The notes: a model not told the origin generated them from the sequence alone. Positions 1-11,639 are shown, numbered from the stretch's first letter. The stretch is DNA of 64,000 nt from Lathyrus oleraceus (GCF_024323335.1 NC_066579.1:53526771-53590770), one strand, 5' to 3'. Numbers and translations are program-made.

Positions 1-2
1 CT

Positions 3-1727
3 ATGGTTTTCGATGGATCTTCTAATGCGTTGGGTAATGGTGTTGGTGTTGTAATTATTTCTCCCAAGGGTTGCCATACTCCTTTCACTGCTAGACTATG
101 TTTTGATTGTACCAATAATATGGCTGAGTACGAAGCGTGTATTTTGGGACTCAGAGCTGCTATAGACCTGCGAATCAAGTTTTTGAGCGTGTACGGAGAC
201 TCAGCTTTGGTAATCAGTCAGATCAAAGGAGAATGGGACACAAAACATCCGAATCTCGTCCCTTATCGAGAGCGGGTGTTGACATTAATCCCATACTTTG
301 AAGAGATTACATTCGAACATATTCCACGAGAAGAGAATCAGTTGGCAGACGCATTGGCTACCATGTCATCTATGTTCAGAGTCAGATGGGACAATGAAGC
401 TCCCAGGATCACCATTGAACGACTAGATGAACCAGCATATTGTTATGAACTTAACGCTGACGAAGTAGAAGAGAAACCTTGGTTCCACGAAGTAAAAAGA
501 TATTTAGAAGCTCGGGAATACCCTGAAGGGGCGTCCATTAATGACAGAAAATTCCTGAGGAAGTTCTCCGCTAAATTCTTTTTGAGTAATGGAATATTAT
601 ACAAACGTAATCATGATTCGACTTTGCTTCGTTGTGTGGATAAAAAGGAAGCAGAAAAGATTATGGAAGACATGCATGACGGTATTTTTGGGACTCATTC
701 TAGTGGACATACGATGGCCAAGAAGATTCTGAGATCAGGGTATTATTGGTCTACCATGGAAGCTGATTGCCACCATCACTCCAGAACATGTCACAAGTGC
801 CAAATCTATGCGGATAAAGTACATGTTCCCCCTGCTCCTTTAAACGTGCTGACAGCCCCTTGGCCCTTTGCAATGTGGGGCATTGATATGATTGGAGAGA
901 TTAAACCTACTGCTTCTAATGGACATCGTTTCATTCTTGTTGCTATTGATTATTTTACAAAGTGGGTAGAGGCAGCTTCATTTGCTTCTGTTACCAAGAA
1001 TGTGGTGGCCCGGTTTATCAAGAATAATCCTATTTGTCGATATGGCATCCCTGAAAGAGTTATCACCGATAATGGCACTAATTTGAACAACAAGATGATT
1101 ACTGAACTCTGCACGCAGTTCAAAATAAAACACCATAACTCTTCTCCGTACCGGCCAAAGATGAACGGCGCCGTGGAGGCTGCTAATAAAAATATCAAGA
1201 GGATCATACAAAAAATGACAGTAACATACAAAGACTGGCATGAGATGTTACCCTTTGCTCTTCATGGTTATCGCACTTCAGTGCGCACTTCGACAGGGGC
1301 GACTCCTTTCTCTTTAGTCTACGGAATGGAAGCCGTCTTACCGGTGGAAGTTCAGATTCCCTCTCTAAAAATCATGAAAGAGGCGGGTTTAGATGAAGAT
1401 GAATGGATTCAGACTCGACTCGATCAGATAAATCTGATTGATGAGAAGAGACTTGCGGCTGTTTGTCAGGGGCAGATATATCAGAAGCGTATGACCCAGG
1501 CATTTAACAAAAGAGTCAAAAGACGGGTGTATCAAATTGGCGACTTGGTAATAAAGCCTATCATTCTACCGCCAGGTGATCCTAGAGGCAAATGGACCCC
1601 CACATACGAAGGGCCATTTGTAGTTAAGAAAGTATTCTCTGGTGGGGCCATGATACTTGCTACGATGGACGGCAAAGACTTCCCACATCCCGTGAACGCG
1701 AACATAGTTAAAAAATACTACGCATAA
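3..1727 (+). CDS. Tat/Ogre polyprotein fragment: additional RNase H and integrase
   Basis: Open 574-codon frame, 5'-truncated by the window edge, so its apparent first Met is not a real start. Residues 1-125 form an RNase H fold with the acidic motifs FDGSS, AEYEA, GDSALV and LADALA. This is the additional (archaeal-like) RNase H that Tat elements carry between the usual RNase H and integrase. The integrase follows: an HHCC zinc module ending in CHKC near residue 260, then a DD35E core with D295 (WGIDMIG), D356 (TDNGT) and E392 (GAVEAAN), exactly 35 residues between the last two. The C-terminal part ends in a VNANIVKKYYA-type tail. Integrase inserts the cDNA into the host chromosome. No internal stop or frameshift is seen, so this part looks recently functional. 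A stem-loop array begins 11 bp after the stop codon. Confidence 0.9.
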   Translation: MVFDGSSNALGNGVGVVIISPKGCHTPFTARLCFDCTNNMAEYEACILGLRAAIDLRIKFLSVYGDSALVISQIKGEWDTKHPNLVPYRERVLTLIPYFEEITFEHIPREENQLADALATMSSMFRVRWDNEAPRITIERLDEPAYCYELNADEVEEKPWFHEVKRYLEAREYPEGASINDRKFLRKFSAKFFLSNGILYKRNHDSTLLRCVDKKEAEKIMEDMHDGIFGTHSSGHTMAKKILRSGYYWSTMEADCHHHSRTCHKCQIYADKVHVPPAPLNVLTAPWPFAMWGIDMIGEIKPTASNGHRFILVAIDYFTKWVEAASFASVTKNVVARFIKNNPICRYGIPERVITDNGTNLNNKMITELCTQFKIKHHNSSPYRPKMNGAVEAANKNIKRIIQKMTVTYKDWHEMLPFALHGYRTSVRTSTGATPFSLVYGMEAVLPVEVQIPSLKIMKEAGLDEDEWIQTRLDQINLIDEKRLAAVCQGQIYQKRMTQAFNKRVKRRVYQIGDLVIKPIILPPGDPRGKWTPTYEGPFVVKKVFSGGAMILATMDGKDFPHPVNANIVKKYYA

Positions 1728-1737
1728 AAGAGACCCG

Positions 1738-1925
1738 CTAGGTCGACGTACCTAGGCAAAAGTAAGGGCATCCCGGCGAACCAAAAGGGTTCGGGCAAAA
1801 ATTAGGGATAAACATATAAAAATATACACCCGGCAAGTCGAAAACCTGAAAAGGCGGCTTGGGCAAAAAAGGGTATCCTGGTGGACTGAAAACCTGAAAA
1901 GGCGGTCCAGGCAAAAATTAGGGAT
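1738..1925 (+). other. Array of four stem-loops after pol (element A)
   Basis: Four inverted repeats follow the integrase stop. (a) CTAGGT 1738-1743 pairs with ACCTAG 1750-1755. (b) CGAACC 1777-1782 pairs with GGTTCG 1788-1793. (c) CAAGTCG 1834-1840 pairs with CGGCTTG 1855-1861, one G-U pair. (d) TGGACTG 1882-1888 pairs with CGGTCCA 1903-1909, one G-U pair. Loops of c and d contain AAAACCTGAAAAGG, allowing an inner CC/GG pair. Each hairpin is followed by a GCAAAA-type tail, ending GGCAAAAATTAGGGA in d. Element C carries the same kind of module with different stem sequences. The function is unknown. Confidence 0.7.
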
Positions 1926-2929
1926 TAAAGCGTATGACTATGTCCCGTTCTCAGTCACCTTCAACCAAGTCAAAGGAACCGAACAAGCCAATCACTTCTA
2001 TCCGACAGCAGGAGATGAGATGCTTGAAGACATAATGACAGTAGTGGAATTAGAATCGATAGGACTTTTTCTGCATAGCTTTCTCTTTGTTTGCCTGACA
2101 ATTTCCTCTTAGTAGGATTTCTGTCTCCTTGTACACAAATTGCCTGTTTATAGGCCCTCTTTCAAAATCAATACAATTTTATTTCCTAAAAGATGATTTT
2201 GTTTTTACTTTGTCTGTTTTGTTTGCATAAACGTCCATTGATTTAATTTGAATTAATATATGCATTTGAATATGATCAATGTTTACCAAAAATACATACA
2301 TAAAATAGCAATAGCAATTACCAAAAGACTTCAGGATCGAGAAAAAAGTCTAACCATGCTTTCCAACAAGTCCGATTGCTAATTCTATTCCCCAACAAAA
2401 ACCAGCTATTTCCCAGAAGAGGTCGGCATCACCAGACAGACGGATCATCTCTTCCATCCCCAGTAGATATTCCCACCATCAGACAAGAATCAAGTATCCC
2501 CAGCTAAGAAAGGATCACCGATACCAGTATCTCCAACCAGAAGACTGAGATCTATTTCCTTAGTGGAGTCCTCGGGAAGAACTTTTCAGATGCATAATTC
2601 ATTCATTACATCATTTCACAGCATACGCATGCATACATTGTTCGCATTTATTGTCAAAAGCATAAAACATCTCATGCATCATGACATGGCATAAAGCTAA
2701 CTTTATTTTTCAGGTTAATTATCCTCCTGATACAGTCAAAGTAAAGATCCATTTAGACGGATATCTTCATCGATTACATTCGAGATTCAGAGACATCTTT
2801 CAGATATAATCCATGTGAATATCCAGTCTGGCTAGCTCTGACATCCTCCTGACGAGGGCATCTTTAAACTCATCCCAGACATTTACTGCAAACACAACAA
2901 ATATCATCGGATATAACCTAGCTTACGGT

Positions 2930-3640
2930 TCACTCTGATTCAGCCCAACATATGATTCCTTCAACTATTTCAAGACGGTCTAGCGTACGGCCCATTCGAA
3001 TGTTCATTCCCTCAGATACTACCTAGCGTACGGTACATTCTGAAATGTAGTCTAGCGTGTGACTACCCCCTTTTCGTAATCAGATTCAGCCTAACGGACG
3101 ACCCGTTCTGCTCAGAGACGGTCTAGCATACGACCCATTCGAATGTTCATTCCCTCAGATACTACCTAGCGTACGGTACATTCTGAAATGTAGTCTAGCG
3201 TGTGACTACCCCCTTTTCGTAATCAGATTCAGCCTAACGGACGACCCGTTCTGCTCAGAGACGGTCTAGCATACGACCCATTCGGATGATCATCTCCTCA
3301 CAGGCTACCTGGCGTACGGTACATTCTGAAGTGCAGTCTAGCGTACGACTACCCCTTTCACCCTCAGATACAGCCTAATGGACAACTCATCTTGCAACTC
3401 AGATACGATCTAGCGTACGATCCATTCGGATCTTTCCTCCCCAGCAAAGTCATCCGCCTAATGAACAACTCACTCTGCTATTCAGATATGGTCTAGCGTA
3501 TGATCCATTCTGATCCCTTATCCCCGGCAGTGTATGACACACTCTGACTCCCCAGCGAAGTCGACAGTATAATGGATGACTCATTATACGGTCTAGCGTA
3601 TGACCCGGTGTGGCACCCATGTCTGCAAATTGGTCTAACG
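2930..3640 (+). repeat. 143-bp tandem repeat block with degenerate flanks
   Basis: The unit with CCTAGCGTACGGTACATTCTG recurs with an exact 143-bp period: TGTTCAT starts at 3001 and 3144, and the equivalent TGATCAT is at 3287. The first two copies are almost identical; flanking copies down to about 3640 are shorter and degenerate, keeping the ~25-40 bp sub-motif CTAGCGTACG. Ogre 3' regions are known sources of satellite-like tandem repeats in legumes. Confidence 0.85.
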
Positions 3641-3818
3641 TACGACACAATCTGAAGCTCTCATCATCAAACTTCCTGGATGGCATCTTTAAGCCCATCT
3701 CCATCAAGGCTAATTGACAAGTGTAAATTTTTGGGGCATTCTAGTGTTCAATAATCTTCCACCTCCAGACCACGAATGACATACATGCCATCTTAACTCT
3801 CTCGGTTCAAGAATATTG

Positions 3819-3830
3819 AACAGGGGCAGC
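3819..3830 (+). promoter_or_regulatory. Polypurine tract of element A
   Basis: AACAGGGGCAGC lies immediately before the LTR start TGTCATACC. It is the plus-strand priming site for reverse transcription. The near-identical AATAGGGGCAGC precedes the 3' LTR of element C. Confidence 0.8.
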
Positions 3831-3969
3831 TGTCATACCCCAAAATTTGCCCATTAATCTTGCAAAACATTTCTCGAAGCACTCCAACTTGTTCTGCAAG
3901 ACACTGACCTTAAAGGAACAAAAGCCCAGCTCACAACAGGCCCAATCCAGAAAATGGCCCAAACTGGCC

Positions 3970-4060
3970 TGCTCGCTAGGCGAGCAATTCCTTCGCCTAG
4001 CGAACCTTCGCTACAGCTCGCCTAGCGAACCTTCGCTACACGCTCGCCTAGCGAAGCTTG
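3970..4060. repeat. Palindromic CGCTAGGCG cluster in the LTR of element A
   Basis: Several copies of TCGCTAGGCGA and its reverse complement TCGCCTAGCGA follow one another, including the inverted repeat GCTCGC-TAG-GCGAGC. A second smaller cluster lies at about 4488-4556. The main cluster sits 55-145 bp upstream of the TATA box, where promoter-proximal elements would be expected. Confidence 0.6.
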
Positions 4061-4114
4061 CGAACATCAGAATTTTTGGGCTTCATTCTGAGCCCATTAG
4101 TTCACCACAATCAC

Positions 4115-4122
4115 TATAAATA
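4115..4122 (+). promoter_or_regulatory. Probable TATA box of the element A LTR
   Basis: TATAAATA in a CACTATAAATACC context about 285 bp into the LTR. This spacing suits a U3 promoter with transcription starting about 30 bp downstream, near 4150. No other equally good TATA box was noticed nearby. Confidence 0.55.
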
Positions 4123-5573
4123 CCGACACTTCAGTCACGAAAAAGGAGAAAGGAGAACCCTAGCAAGCAAACCCTAACACTCACGGGAGGTAAACCCTGA
4201 AGGAACTCGGCGGCATCAAGGTTTACATCTGCCCAATTCAATCCGATTTTGCCGATTCGAAGTCGCAATTCAGTTGCAAACAGGTTACACTGCTATTACT
4301 GCCTTATGTTCTTAATTTGCATGTGGCATTATGATTAAATTTATGAAAATATCTTAAGTTTGGCATGTGAATTTTAGTATGTACCTGAATACCTTAAATG
4401 ATTAACCATATAATTGCTGTAATGAAAGCCATAAGGCATAAAATTGGTTGAAATTGTACTGATATCAAAACCAGAACCCGCAGCCACTCGCTAGCACCTC
4501 GCTAAGCGAGCATGCAGTGAGTATTCGCTAAGCCTTCGCTAGGCGAGGCAGGAGCGAACGTGACAGTAGCTGATTTTTCTGTTCTGATTTTTCACTCATG
4601 TTTTATCATAGCCATGCATCATTTACCCGACCCTATTTACAGTTGTGAATCTTTTTGTGGTGTAATCCTCGATTACACCCTGATTTGGTGTTCTGACATG
4701 TTTTGTTGAGTTTTGTAAAGGTTTACATATCCCAGGAAAAGATTGCTGGTTAGGTCTTCCACTTTATTTGTGGGATACCCTTGTGGAGATTCACTCTGAA
4801 TTACTCAATTGATTTTAATGTATTAATTTTATGGCAAAGATCTACCCTAAATTGCTTAATTGATCTTAATATATTAATTTTAATGTGGGAATTCCTCCTA
4901 ATTACCTAATTGATTGTGAAATACAGCCTCTGAATATGTGATCTTGGACCTCTCTTTGTTGCCCTACGGTATTACGGTATAATGGTCATGTCCCGCGAAT
5001 GTGGGGATATACTTAGCCAAGACCCTTCGATTAAATCATCATAAAATAAATCATAGTCCCTCGGATGTTGCCTTCGAATATACGATTTTGTCCCTCGATG
5101 ACCCTTCGGTGTAGCTTACGGTTAAATGATGATCGTCCCTTCGAATGCTAAGGTATCCTTACAAATGTTGCCTTCAATGACCAATCGATGACCCTACGAT
5201 GACCCTTTTACATCCAAAGGATAAAACTACTTACTTCTCAATAGTAAGGACAGTTTTACCCTCATAAGGATAGGAAATGCCCATAAAGACCTTGGGTAGG
5301 TATAACTCTTAATTGCTTACTCACAATTTAAAAAATACTTTTCACACTTCACAAATACTAGAAAATCACCACTTGGTATACATTCATACTAGAATCATTA
5401 CTGAGTTATATTTTTCTAAACCATTTTCAAAACTAAACGAGATAACCACTTTGTATACATTCATACGAGGATCATTACAAAGTTAAATTCTCTTTTTCAA
5501 AAAAATTTCTAAACAATTCACGAACACGCTTTCAGACAAGAAAAATAATATAAGTGATCAAGCAATTAAGAGC

Positions 5574-5623
5574 CCATGGATAACCATGGATACAAAGGGT
5601 GCTAACACCTTCCCTTTGTATAA
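5574..5623 (+). promoter_or_regulatory. Hairpin plus conserved GGGTGCTAACACC box (element A LTR)
   Basis: CCATGG (5574-5579), loop ATAA, CCATGG (5584-5589) form a 6-bp stem. At 5597 follows GGGTGCTAACACCTTCCCTT. The same arrangement with a different stem sequence lies in the LTRs of element C. The position near the LTR 3' end suggests an R/U5 element such as an RNA 3'-end signal; this is inference. Confidence 0.5.
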
Positions 5624-5775
5624 TGTACCTCCCGAACCCAAAATCTAAATTAAGGTCTTTCCTGTTCTTTTCCGCCTTTCCTTATTGGATGAAAGAAAAG
5701 TCGGTGGCGACTCTTGCTAACCGCGACATTTGCTTTCCAAAGCAAAAACACCTAAAGTCAGTTCACCGTATGACA

Positions 5776-7462
5776 ATCACCACCTAGAACTTCACATTGA
5801 AGTTCTAATTTTGGTGGAACTTAGCCACAATCCAATTTAAATAAATCATCAATTAAGCATTTAACAATTCACACATTATAATCAACAATCATCATTCAAA
5901 GTTCATCAAGATTCAAGCATGATCCTTAATATTCTACATTCAATATTCATCATTTATATTCAACCATAATTATCAAGCGATTAATTGGATTAAAGGATCT
6001 TACTTTGAAGTTTTCCGATTTTCTCGTCAGTAAATTTGTCGGCGATTATTAACACTTTCCGGGGCAAACCTCCGCTATGTTGGTAAAATATTTCACTTTT
6101 CTTTTCCGTATTTTCCATTACCGCTTCCAAATTGGTCAAAAAATTCTATCGAATACCTTCCGTATAATAGCGAAATCTATATCTTTTTTCAATTCCATCG
6201 GCAAATTTTCATTTCATTTATCATTATAGAGTTATATGCTTACTATTTGTTGTGTTTGAATAAAAGTTTGCATCGAAAAAAGTCCAGAATTACATGTAAT
6301 CCAAACCATAATTATGTCGAAATCGGAAAAATAGCAAAATTATACCTTAATGGGTTTGCACAAAGACATATATCATTTGAGTCGATTTTTTACGCTGATC
6401 GTGACTATATAATTAATTTTTCGTTCTGATGCATATTTTATCCGAACCAACGTATTCTTTAATTGAATTATTCGACCACTTTTTCTACTTTTTTGGTATA
6501 ATGTGTAGTTTATATAATAATTTGCAGTATATATTTGATTTCTTTGTGAAATACCGATTCCAATTATTTATTCGCTCGTCGAATTCGATTTCGTTGGTCG
6601 TTACCGGAAACATGTGCAAAGCTGATATTTTCCACTTTTAGACACTGGTATACGTTATATTTACTGCCATGTATTCATTTCAATATGTATTCATTTCAAT
6701 GTCTTTTTCTTTTTCTATTATGTTTTTTTATTTTCTTATTTTAATATGACTATGTCAAATATCAAGACTATGAGAATGAATGATGTTGTTTTTGTGGTCG
6801 CAAATTAATTTTGATGCCAATATACCTACTGTACATGATGCACATATGTTGTAGTTTCCCATTTTTTATTCCCCTGCTTATTATATTAGCATGTCTCTTT
6901 AACCATTACTTTATTTTAGTTTAGAAAAAATAATACTTTAGTTTTAGTATGAAAATTTTATACAATTTAGTTATTTAAATTTAAAAAATATAATATTATA
7001 ATAACTTTAGTTTAGAATTTATACTTTAGTTTTAGTTAGAAAATAAAACATTAGTTTAGAAAATCATCTTTAGTTTTAGTTAGAAAATAAAACATTACCT
7101 TAGAAAATATTCTTTAGTTTTAGTGATTATTCAAAATGTTAGAAGTAGAATTAATATGTCAGTTAATTATTTTTTTTGATTAATTAATAAATCTTCTTTT
7201 GGTTCATGTAATTAATTAATTAAATCTTTAATTAGTTCTTTTGTTAATTCATGGCTTGATTCCCCTTGTTTGATTTAATTATTTGATCAAATATACTTTT
7301 ATCAAGTAATTAAGTTAATGACTTTAGGACTTTTTAGTCCCACATTCCAAGGATAATTTGCATGCTCCCTTTAGGATCCCTATTCATTCAAGTGATCATA
7401 CGTCCCTTGATCACTTAATTGAATTAAATTTTTATACTTGATACACTAAGTCAAATTCCGCT
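5776..7462. other. AT-rich stretch without recognisable genes
   Basis: Between element A and the CACTA element. Contains short open frames (6247-6641) without motifs, TTTAGTTTTAGTTAGAAAAT-type repetition around 6900-7120, and TTAATTAATTAAT runs near 7200. I recognise no coding or mobile-element domain. It is probably old, decayed repeat DNA. Confidence 0.5.
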
Positions 7463-7465
7463 CTT

Positions 7466-7835
7466 CACTACGCCAAAAACTGAAATAGATAGCGCACCTT
7501 AGAGGGCGCTTTCTTAAAGAAGAGCACTCTAAAGTGAAGAGAAAAATAAGGAGGAATAGACAGCGCACTTTAGAGGGCGCTTTTGTAACAAAACGCCCTC
7601 TAAAGTGAAGCGAAAAAATAATGAGGAAATGGAGGGACACCAATAGAGGACGCGTTTATGAAAGTGCCCTCTAAGGGTACCCTTAGAGGACGCTTTTAAA
7701 AAAGCGCTCTCTAAGTCCATGTACATTTCCAGTTTATAAAGCGCTTTTAGAAAGCCTTAGAGAGCGCTTTTAGAAGCGCCCTCTTAGGCCCCCTTTAGAG
7801 GGCGCTTTTTTTACACAAGCGCCCTCTAAGGTCCC
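7466..7835. repeat. Left subterminal hairpin array of the CACTA element
   Basis: About six copies of TTAGAGGGCGCTTTT, each followed within 10-20 bp by its near-reverse complement (AAGCGCCCTCTAA), so each unit can form a hairpin of about 30-40 nt. Subterminal motif arrays of this kind are the usual binding sites of CACTA TnpA-like proteins (family knowledge). Confidence 0.8.
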
Positions 7836-8549
7836 CTTTATTAAACATTAAAATTATAACATATATACTGTATGTCTCTTTATTTTCCCTCTCTATATGC
7901 TATTTCGTTTACGTAACTGGGTTTTCTCTCTACTGCGATTACTCTCTACTGCGATTACTCTCGTCCTCCGTTCGTTCTCCCCCCCTCACCGTCGTCGTCG
8001 CCGTCGCCTTTTTCTGCTGCTGCGTTCACGTTCACTGAGTTATCTGCGTCCACCGTCGCTGTTCACTTTCTTCTCCATCGTTACCGTCACCTTGAAGGTA
8101 TTTCTCTTCTCCATCGTTACCGTTCACTTTCTTCAGGTGTTTGATTAGGGCATTTTCTAAACTGAGTTTTACATTTTGTGCATTATGTTGATTAATATTG
8201 TTTAGGGCAAACGAGCACTATATGGTGTTCATGAGCACCTTGTTGTAAGATTTTTTATTTCTGATTAAAAACTGATGTCATTTGGAGTGTGTTTGAGCTT
8301 GTGCTTGGAAGTTTGATGATTATGGATGCAAGTTTGTTCATGTTCCAAACACCATAAGTTTGCATTGGTCTTTTGTATGCAGTAGGTGTGTGTGAGTTTG
8401 TATTCAATAATGATGAAAAAAAAAGAGAGTTTAGATTGTTGTAACATGAGAGAAATGGAAGGTATATGAATGTGTTTTTTGTGTAGCTTCACGAATATGG
8501 TCATTGTCTTACTTGGGTCTTATTGAATCATTTCTATATTACAGATAAA
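7836..8549 (+). promoter_or_regulatory. Promoter and 5' UTR region of the CACTA gene
   Basis: Pyrimidine-rich leader (about 7880-8135) with repeated CTACTGCGATTACTCT and CTTCTCCATCGTTACCGT. It is followed by a likely 5'-UTR intron: donor candidate CAG|GTGTTT near 8137, acceptor TTACAG ending at 8544, five bases before the start codon. The open frame at 7897-8148 is low-complexity and not considered coding. Confidence 0.45.
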
Positions 8550-11500
8550 ATGGCTAACCAAGACGATACCCATGACGCGAGTGGATCACGTAACAATGTT
8601 GAAAAAGAAATCAAACGAGGATTGACTATTATGAAGTCAATCATTCGTGCAAGAGACAAGGGTGAAAAATTTGAAGTACATTGGAGTGCTGAAGACCAAC
8701 TAATTGAGCCTAACGGTTCAATGTTGGCAAGTTACATTGGTTCCCTTGTTCGACAACATATTCCGATTACATGTGATAATTGGAGAAGTCCGGAATTGAA
8801 GGTTGGCAAAGAAAAAATATGGCCCGAGATACAGGTACTTACCATATATTATTATATGTTTTTTTTGTTGACTATTTGTTGACCATATATTGTTATAATA
8901 TTACTTATAATAACACACTCCATTTGTATGTTTTTTAGAGATCCTTTCACATCGATGAAAGCCGGCAAAAATATTGTATTCAATTGGCCGGAAAAAGACT
9001 CCGAGGATTTCGATCCTTTTTGTCCAACAAATTTCTCAAGGATGAGGAAGGAAACTTTGTTGAAGCAGACGGCCAATGAAGTATGCGGAGATTATTTCAG
9101 CCGAAGAATGGGATAACTTTGTCGCCAAACGAAGAAACAAAAAATTCCATGTAATGTCTATTAATTATGGTATTATACAATTGTTAAGTTACTTGGTTCT
9201 AATATGCCTTAAACTTTTTTATCCAGGAAGTAAGCGACAAAAATCGGAAAAGGGCATCAAAACCCGCGTATCCGTACAAAAAAGGGCGTACGGGATATGC
9301 ACGGTTACAACAAAGAATTGTGAGTATATTCAAATGCTATGAGCTTATACATTGTCACAATATGTTATAATTGATGATCTTATAATCTGATTCAATTTGT
9401 AGCTAGCCGAGGAGAAAAGTGACGCAACATCTCTTCCGGAGCATGTATTGTGGAAGGCTGCTCGGGTTGGGAAGGATGGGGCTGTCGTTGAAGCGGTTCA
9501 AAATGTTTATGACGAATGTGTAAGTATATGAAACATTATTTCTTTAATTATATCGAAAATTTTGTTAGACATATAATTCATTTTTAATCTCCTATAATAA
9601 TATTTCAGGAGACTTTATCCCAAACCTTACCTTCAACCGAGATCCAGGATTGCAGGATCGTACTTAGTCGAGTACTAAATGTTCCTGAGTATTCCGGTCG
9701 TGTGAGGGGTAAGGGTTTTGGTGTGACTCCGTCGTCATTTTATAAAAAACCAAAAACAAAAAATCCTACCAACAAAGAGGTGATGGACACCTTGGCGGAG
9801 TTAAGGGCACAAGTACTCGAACTGCAAAAGGAGAATGCAAGGTATAGAGAGGAAAGGTGCGGTTCTGAGGCAAAAGATACTAGTGACCGAGCTAGTATCA
9901 ATTGTCAACCGAAATTTCCCGAGGTAATTATATATGTTATTATGAAATTAAAATAGCACTTTTTTACTTGACACATATACACGTTAACAATAACATTTAT
10001 TATTGGTTTAGGGCATTACACCTTGTCAGCTGTATCTATCGTCACCAACTTATCGCATGGTTGGCAAGGGAAAAGTGCACAACACTTCGGGTGAATTACT
10101 TCACCATAATCCCCTCCCGGTGGGATATATGAAAGTTTCGGTTGACCTTATATTAGATACCGACGCGCTTCTACCATTACCTGACGTTGTTTCAGAGACA
10201 ACGTTGATGCGAGATGCAGTCGGATCCTTTGTTGGATGGCCGTCAGATCTAATTTTCCCAGATGCCGAGGTATATATGTTCTAAATGATTATGAATATTT
10301 AGTATTCACATTTCAATTCAGCTACAATTATGATATTTAATCAATCCTTATTACATGGTAATGTTAGACTCCTACAAGACCCACACATAAAGCTGGTAAA
10401 GGGATTTCAAGACGCATCGAGTCGGTTGCATCTCAAAAAGAGGTACAAATATATATACCCATTGAATTATATACGCAACGATTCTGTTGCATCACAAAAA
10501 GTCATGATATAATTTATATGAATTTTTAGGTTCCCGGTTGAAAGTTGAAAAAAGCTGGTAACGATATTCCAACGACGTCCGGGACAAAATCTCAAATTAT
10601 GATGCGTCTTGAGAAAATGGTGGAAGAGTCCGATATTATGCACGGCGCCATCCGTAGTGTAGATTTTGATGAAGGTGTTTTCGGATTTGCTCATTCCGAA
10701 ATAATTGCAAAGGAGGACATGCAACAACTTTTTGAACACGAAGAATTGGGCATCGCTGTCATTCATACATACATATGGTACTCCGATCAATCTATTATTT
10801 ACTTAGTTGAACAATTTATTTACACATTTCAATGAGTAGTCTAATGTTTATTATGTTTCTATTTAAGGTATATGTATGTAACATTGATGCGGGGAACTGA
10901 ATTGTGTAACCGATTCAATTTTATTGCTGCTTCCCGTATCAACACAACGTTTATAACGAAAAATCCAACATCCATAAAGAATGAACTAGTCGATAGATTC
11001 ATGGCGGCCGACGATAATACTACACCCAGTTTGTATTTTTTACCGTTTAATTCTGGCAACGGGTTAGATTTTCTTTCTAATAATTTCATTCTAATCTATG
11101 TATATCTTTTACGTAGAAAATTTTCATGCATCTATTTTTGTTTTATTTTACAGTGGTCACTGGGTGTTGGTTGCTATGGATCTTTCGAGACTAATGGTGT
11201 ATTATCTCGATTCGTTATCGGGTGATTGGAGTAAATATCCGAGTATGAAGAAGACGGTTGACGCGTAAGTGAAATTCCCCTAAATATTCGTGTGTATTTG
11301 TATATTTAATTATGTCTGTCAGATTGATCTCAATATACGTTTTTATTTTGTTAGGGCAATACTAAAATTTAGATCGAAAAAGAATTACCGTAATAGGAAG
11401 GACATTACCTGAACCAGAGTTCAGGTATATATTAAGTATCTTATTTTTGCTTATAATAGTGTTTGTTTTTTTGCTTATAATAGTGTTTGTAAGAAATTAA

Positions 11501-11639
11501 CTATATATATATTGTTTGTTTTTCTGTGTAGTGTCCTCAGCAAAACAATTCGGTCGATTGCGGATTTTTTGTATTGAGATTTATGAGAGATATCATTGCG
11601 TTGAATCGTATAGACATCCCAAAAATGGTATGGAATAAT

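Larger units (their letters stand above)
1728..3830 (+). other. 3' non-coding region of element A
   Basis: Stretch between the integrase stop and the polypurine tract, with no credible coding frame. It holds a stem-loop array at its start, an AT-rich middle (about 2140-2340), short motifs of the type CCCCAGCRAAGT (for example near 3431, 3514 and 3550) and a tandem repeat block. Long repeat-bearing 3' regions are typical of Ogre-type elements. Confidence 0.75.
1..5775 (+). mobile_element. 3' part of a Tat/Ogre-like Ty3 LTR retrotransposon (element A)
   Basis: The window opens inside pol and runs through RNase H, integrase, about 2.1 kb of 3' non-coding sequence, a polypurine tract and a complete 3' LTR. 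An RNase H of the additional type directly in front of the integrase, and a long repeat-rich 3' region, are hallmarks of the Tat/Ogre lineage (family knowledge). The 5' LTR, gag, protease and reverse transcriptase lie outside the window, so the TSD cannot be tested. The candidate TSD copy after the LTR is ATCAC. Confidence 0.9.
3831..5775 (+). repeat. 3' LTR of element A (1945 bp)
   Basis: Starts TGTCATAC directly after the polypurine tract and ends GTATGACA, a perfect 8-bp terminal inverted match with TG...CA ends. It contains a GC-rich palindrome cluster (3970-4060), a TATA box (4115) and, near its 3' end, a hairpin plus the GGGTGCTAACACC box shared with other Tat-like LTRs in this window. 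The mate LTR is outside the window. Confidence 0.85.

Noticed and set aside
7897..8148. 83-aa Arg/Leu-rich ORF
   Set aside because: Low-complexity pyrimidine-rich leader of the CACTA gene; it ends at a likely 5'-UTR intron.
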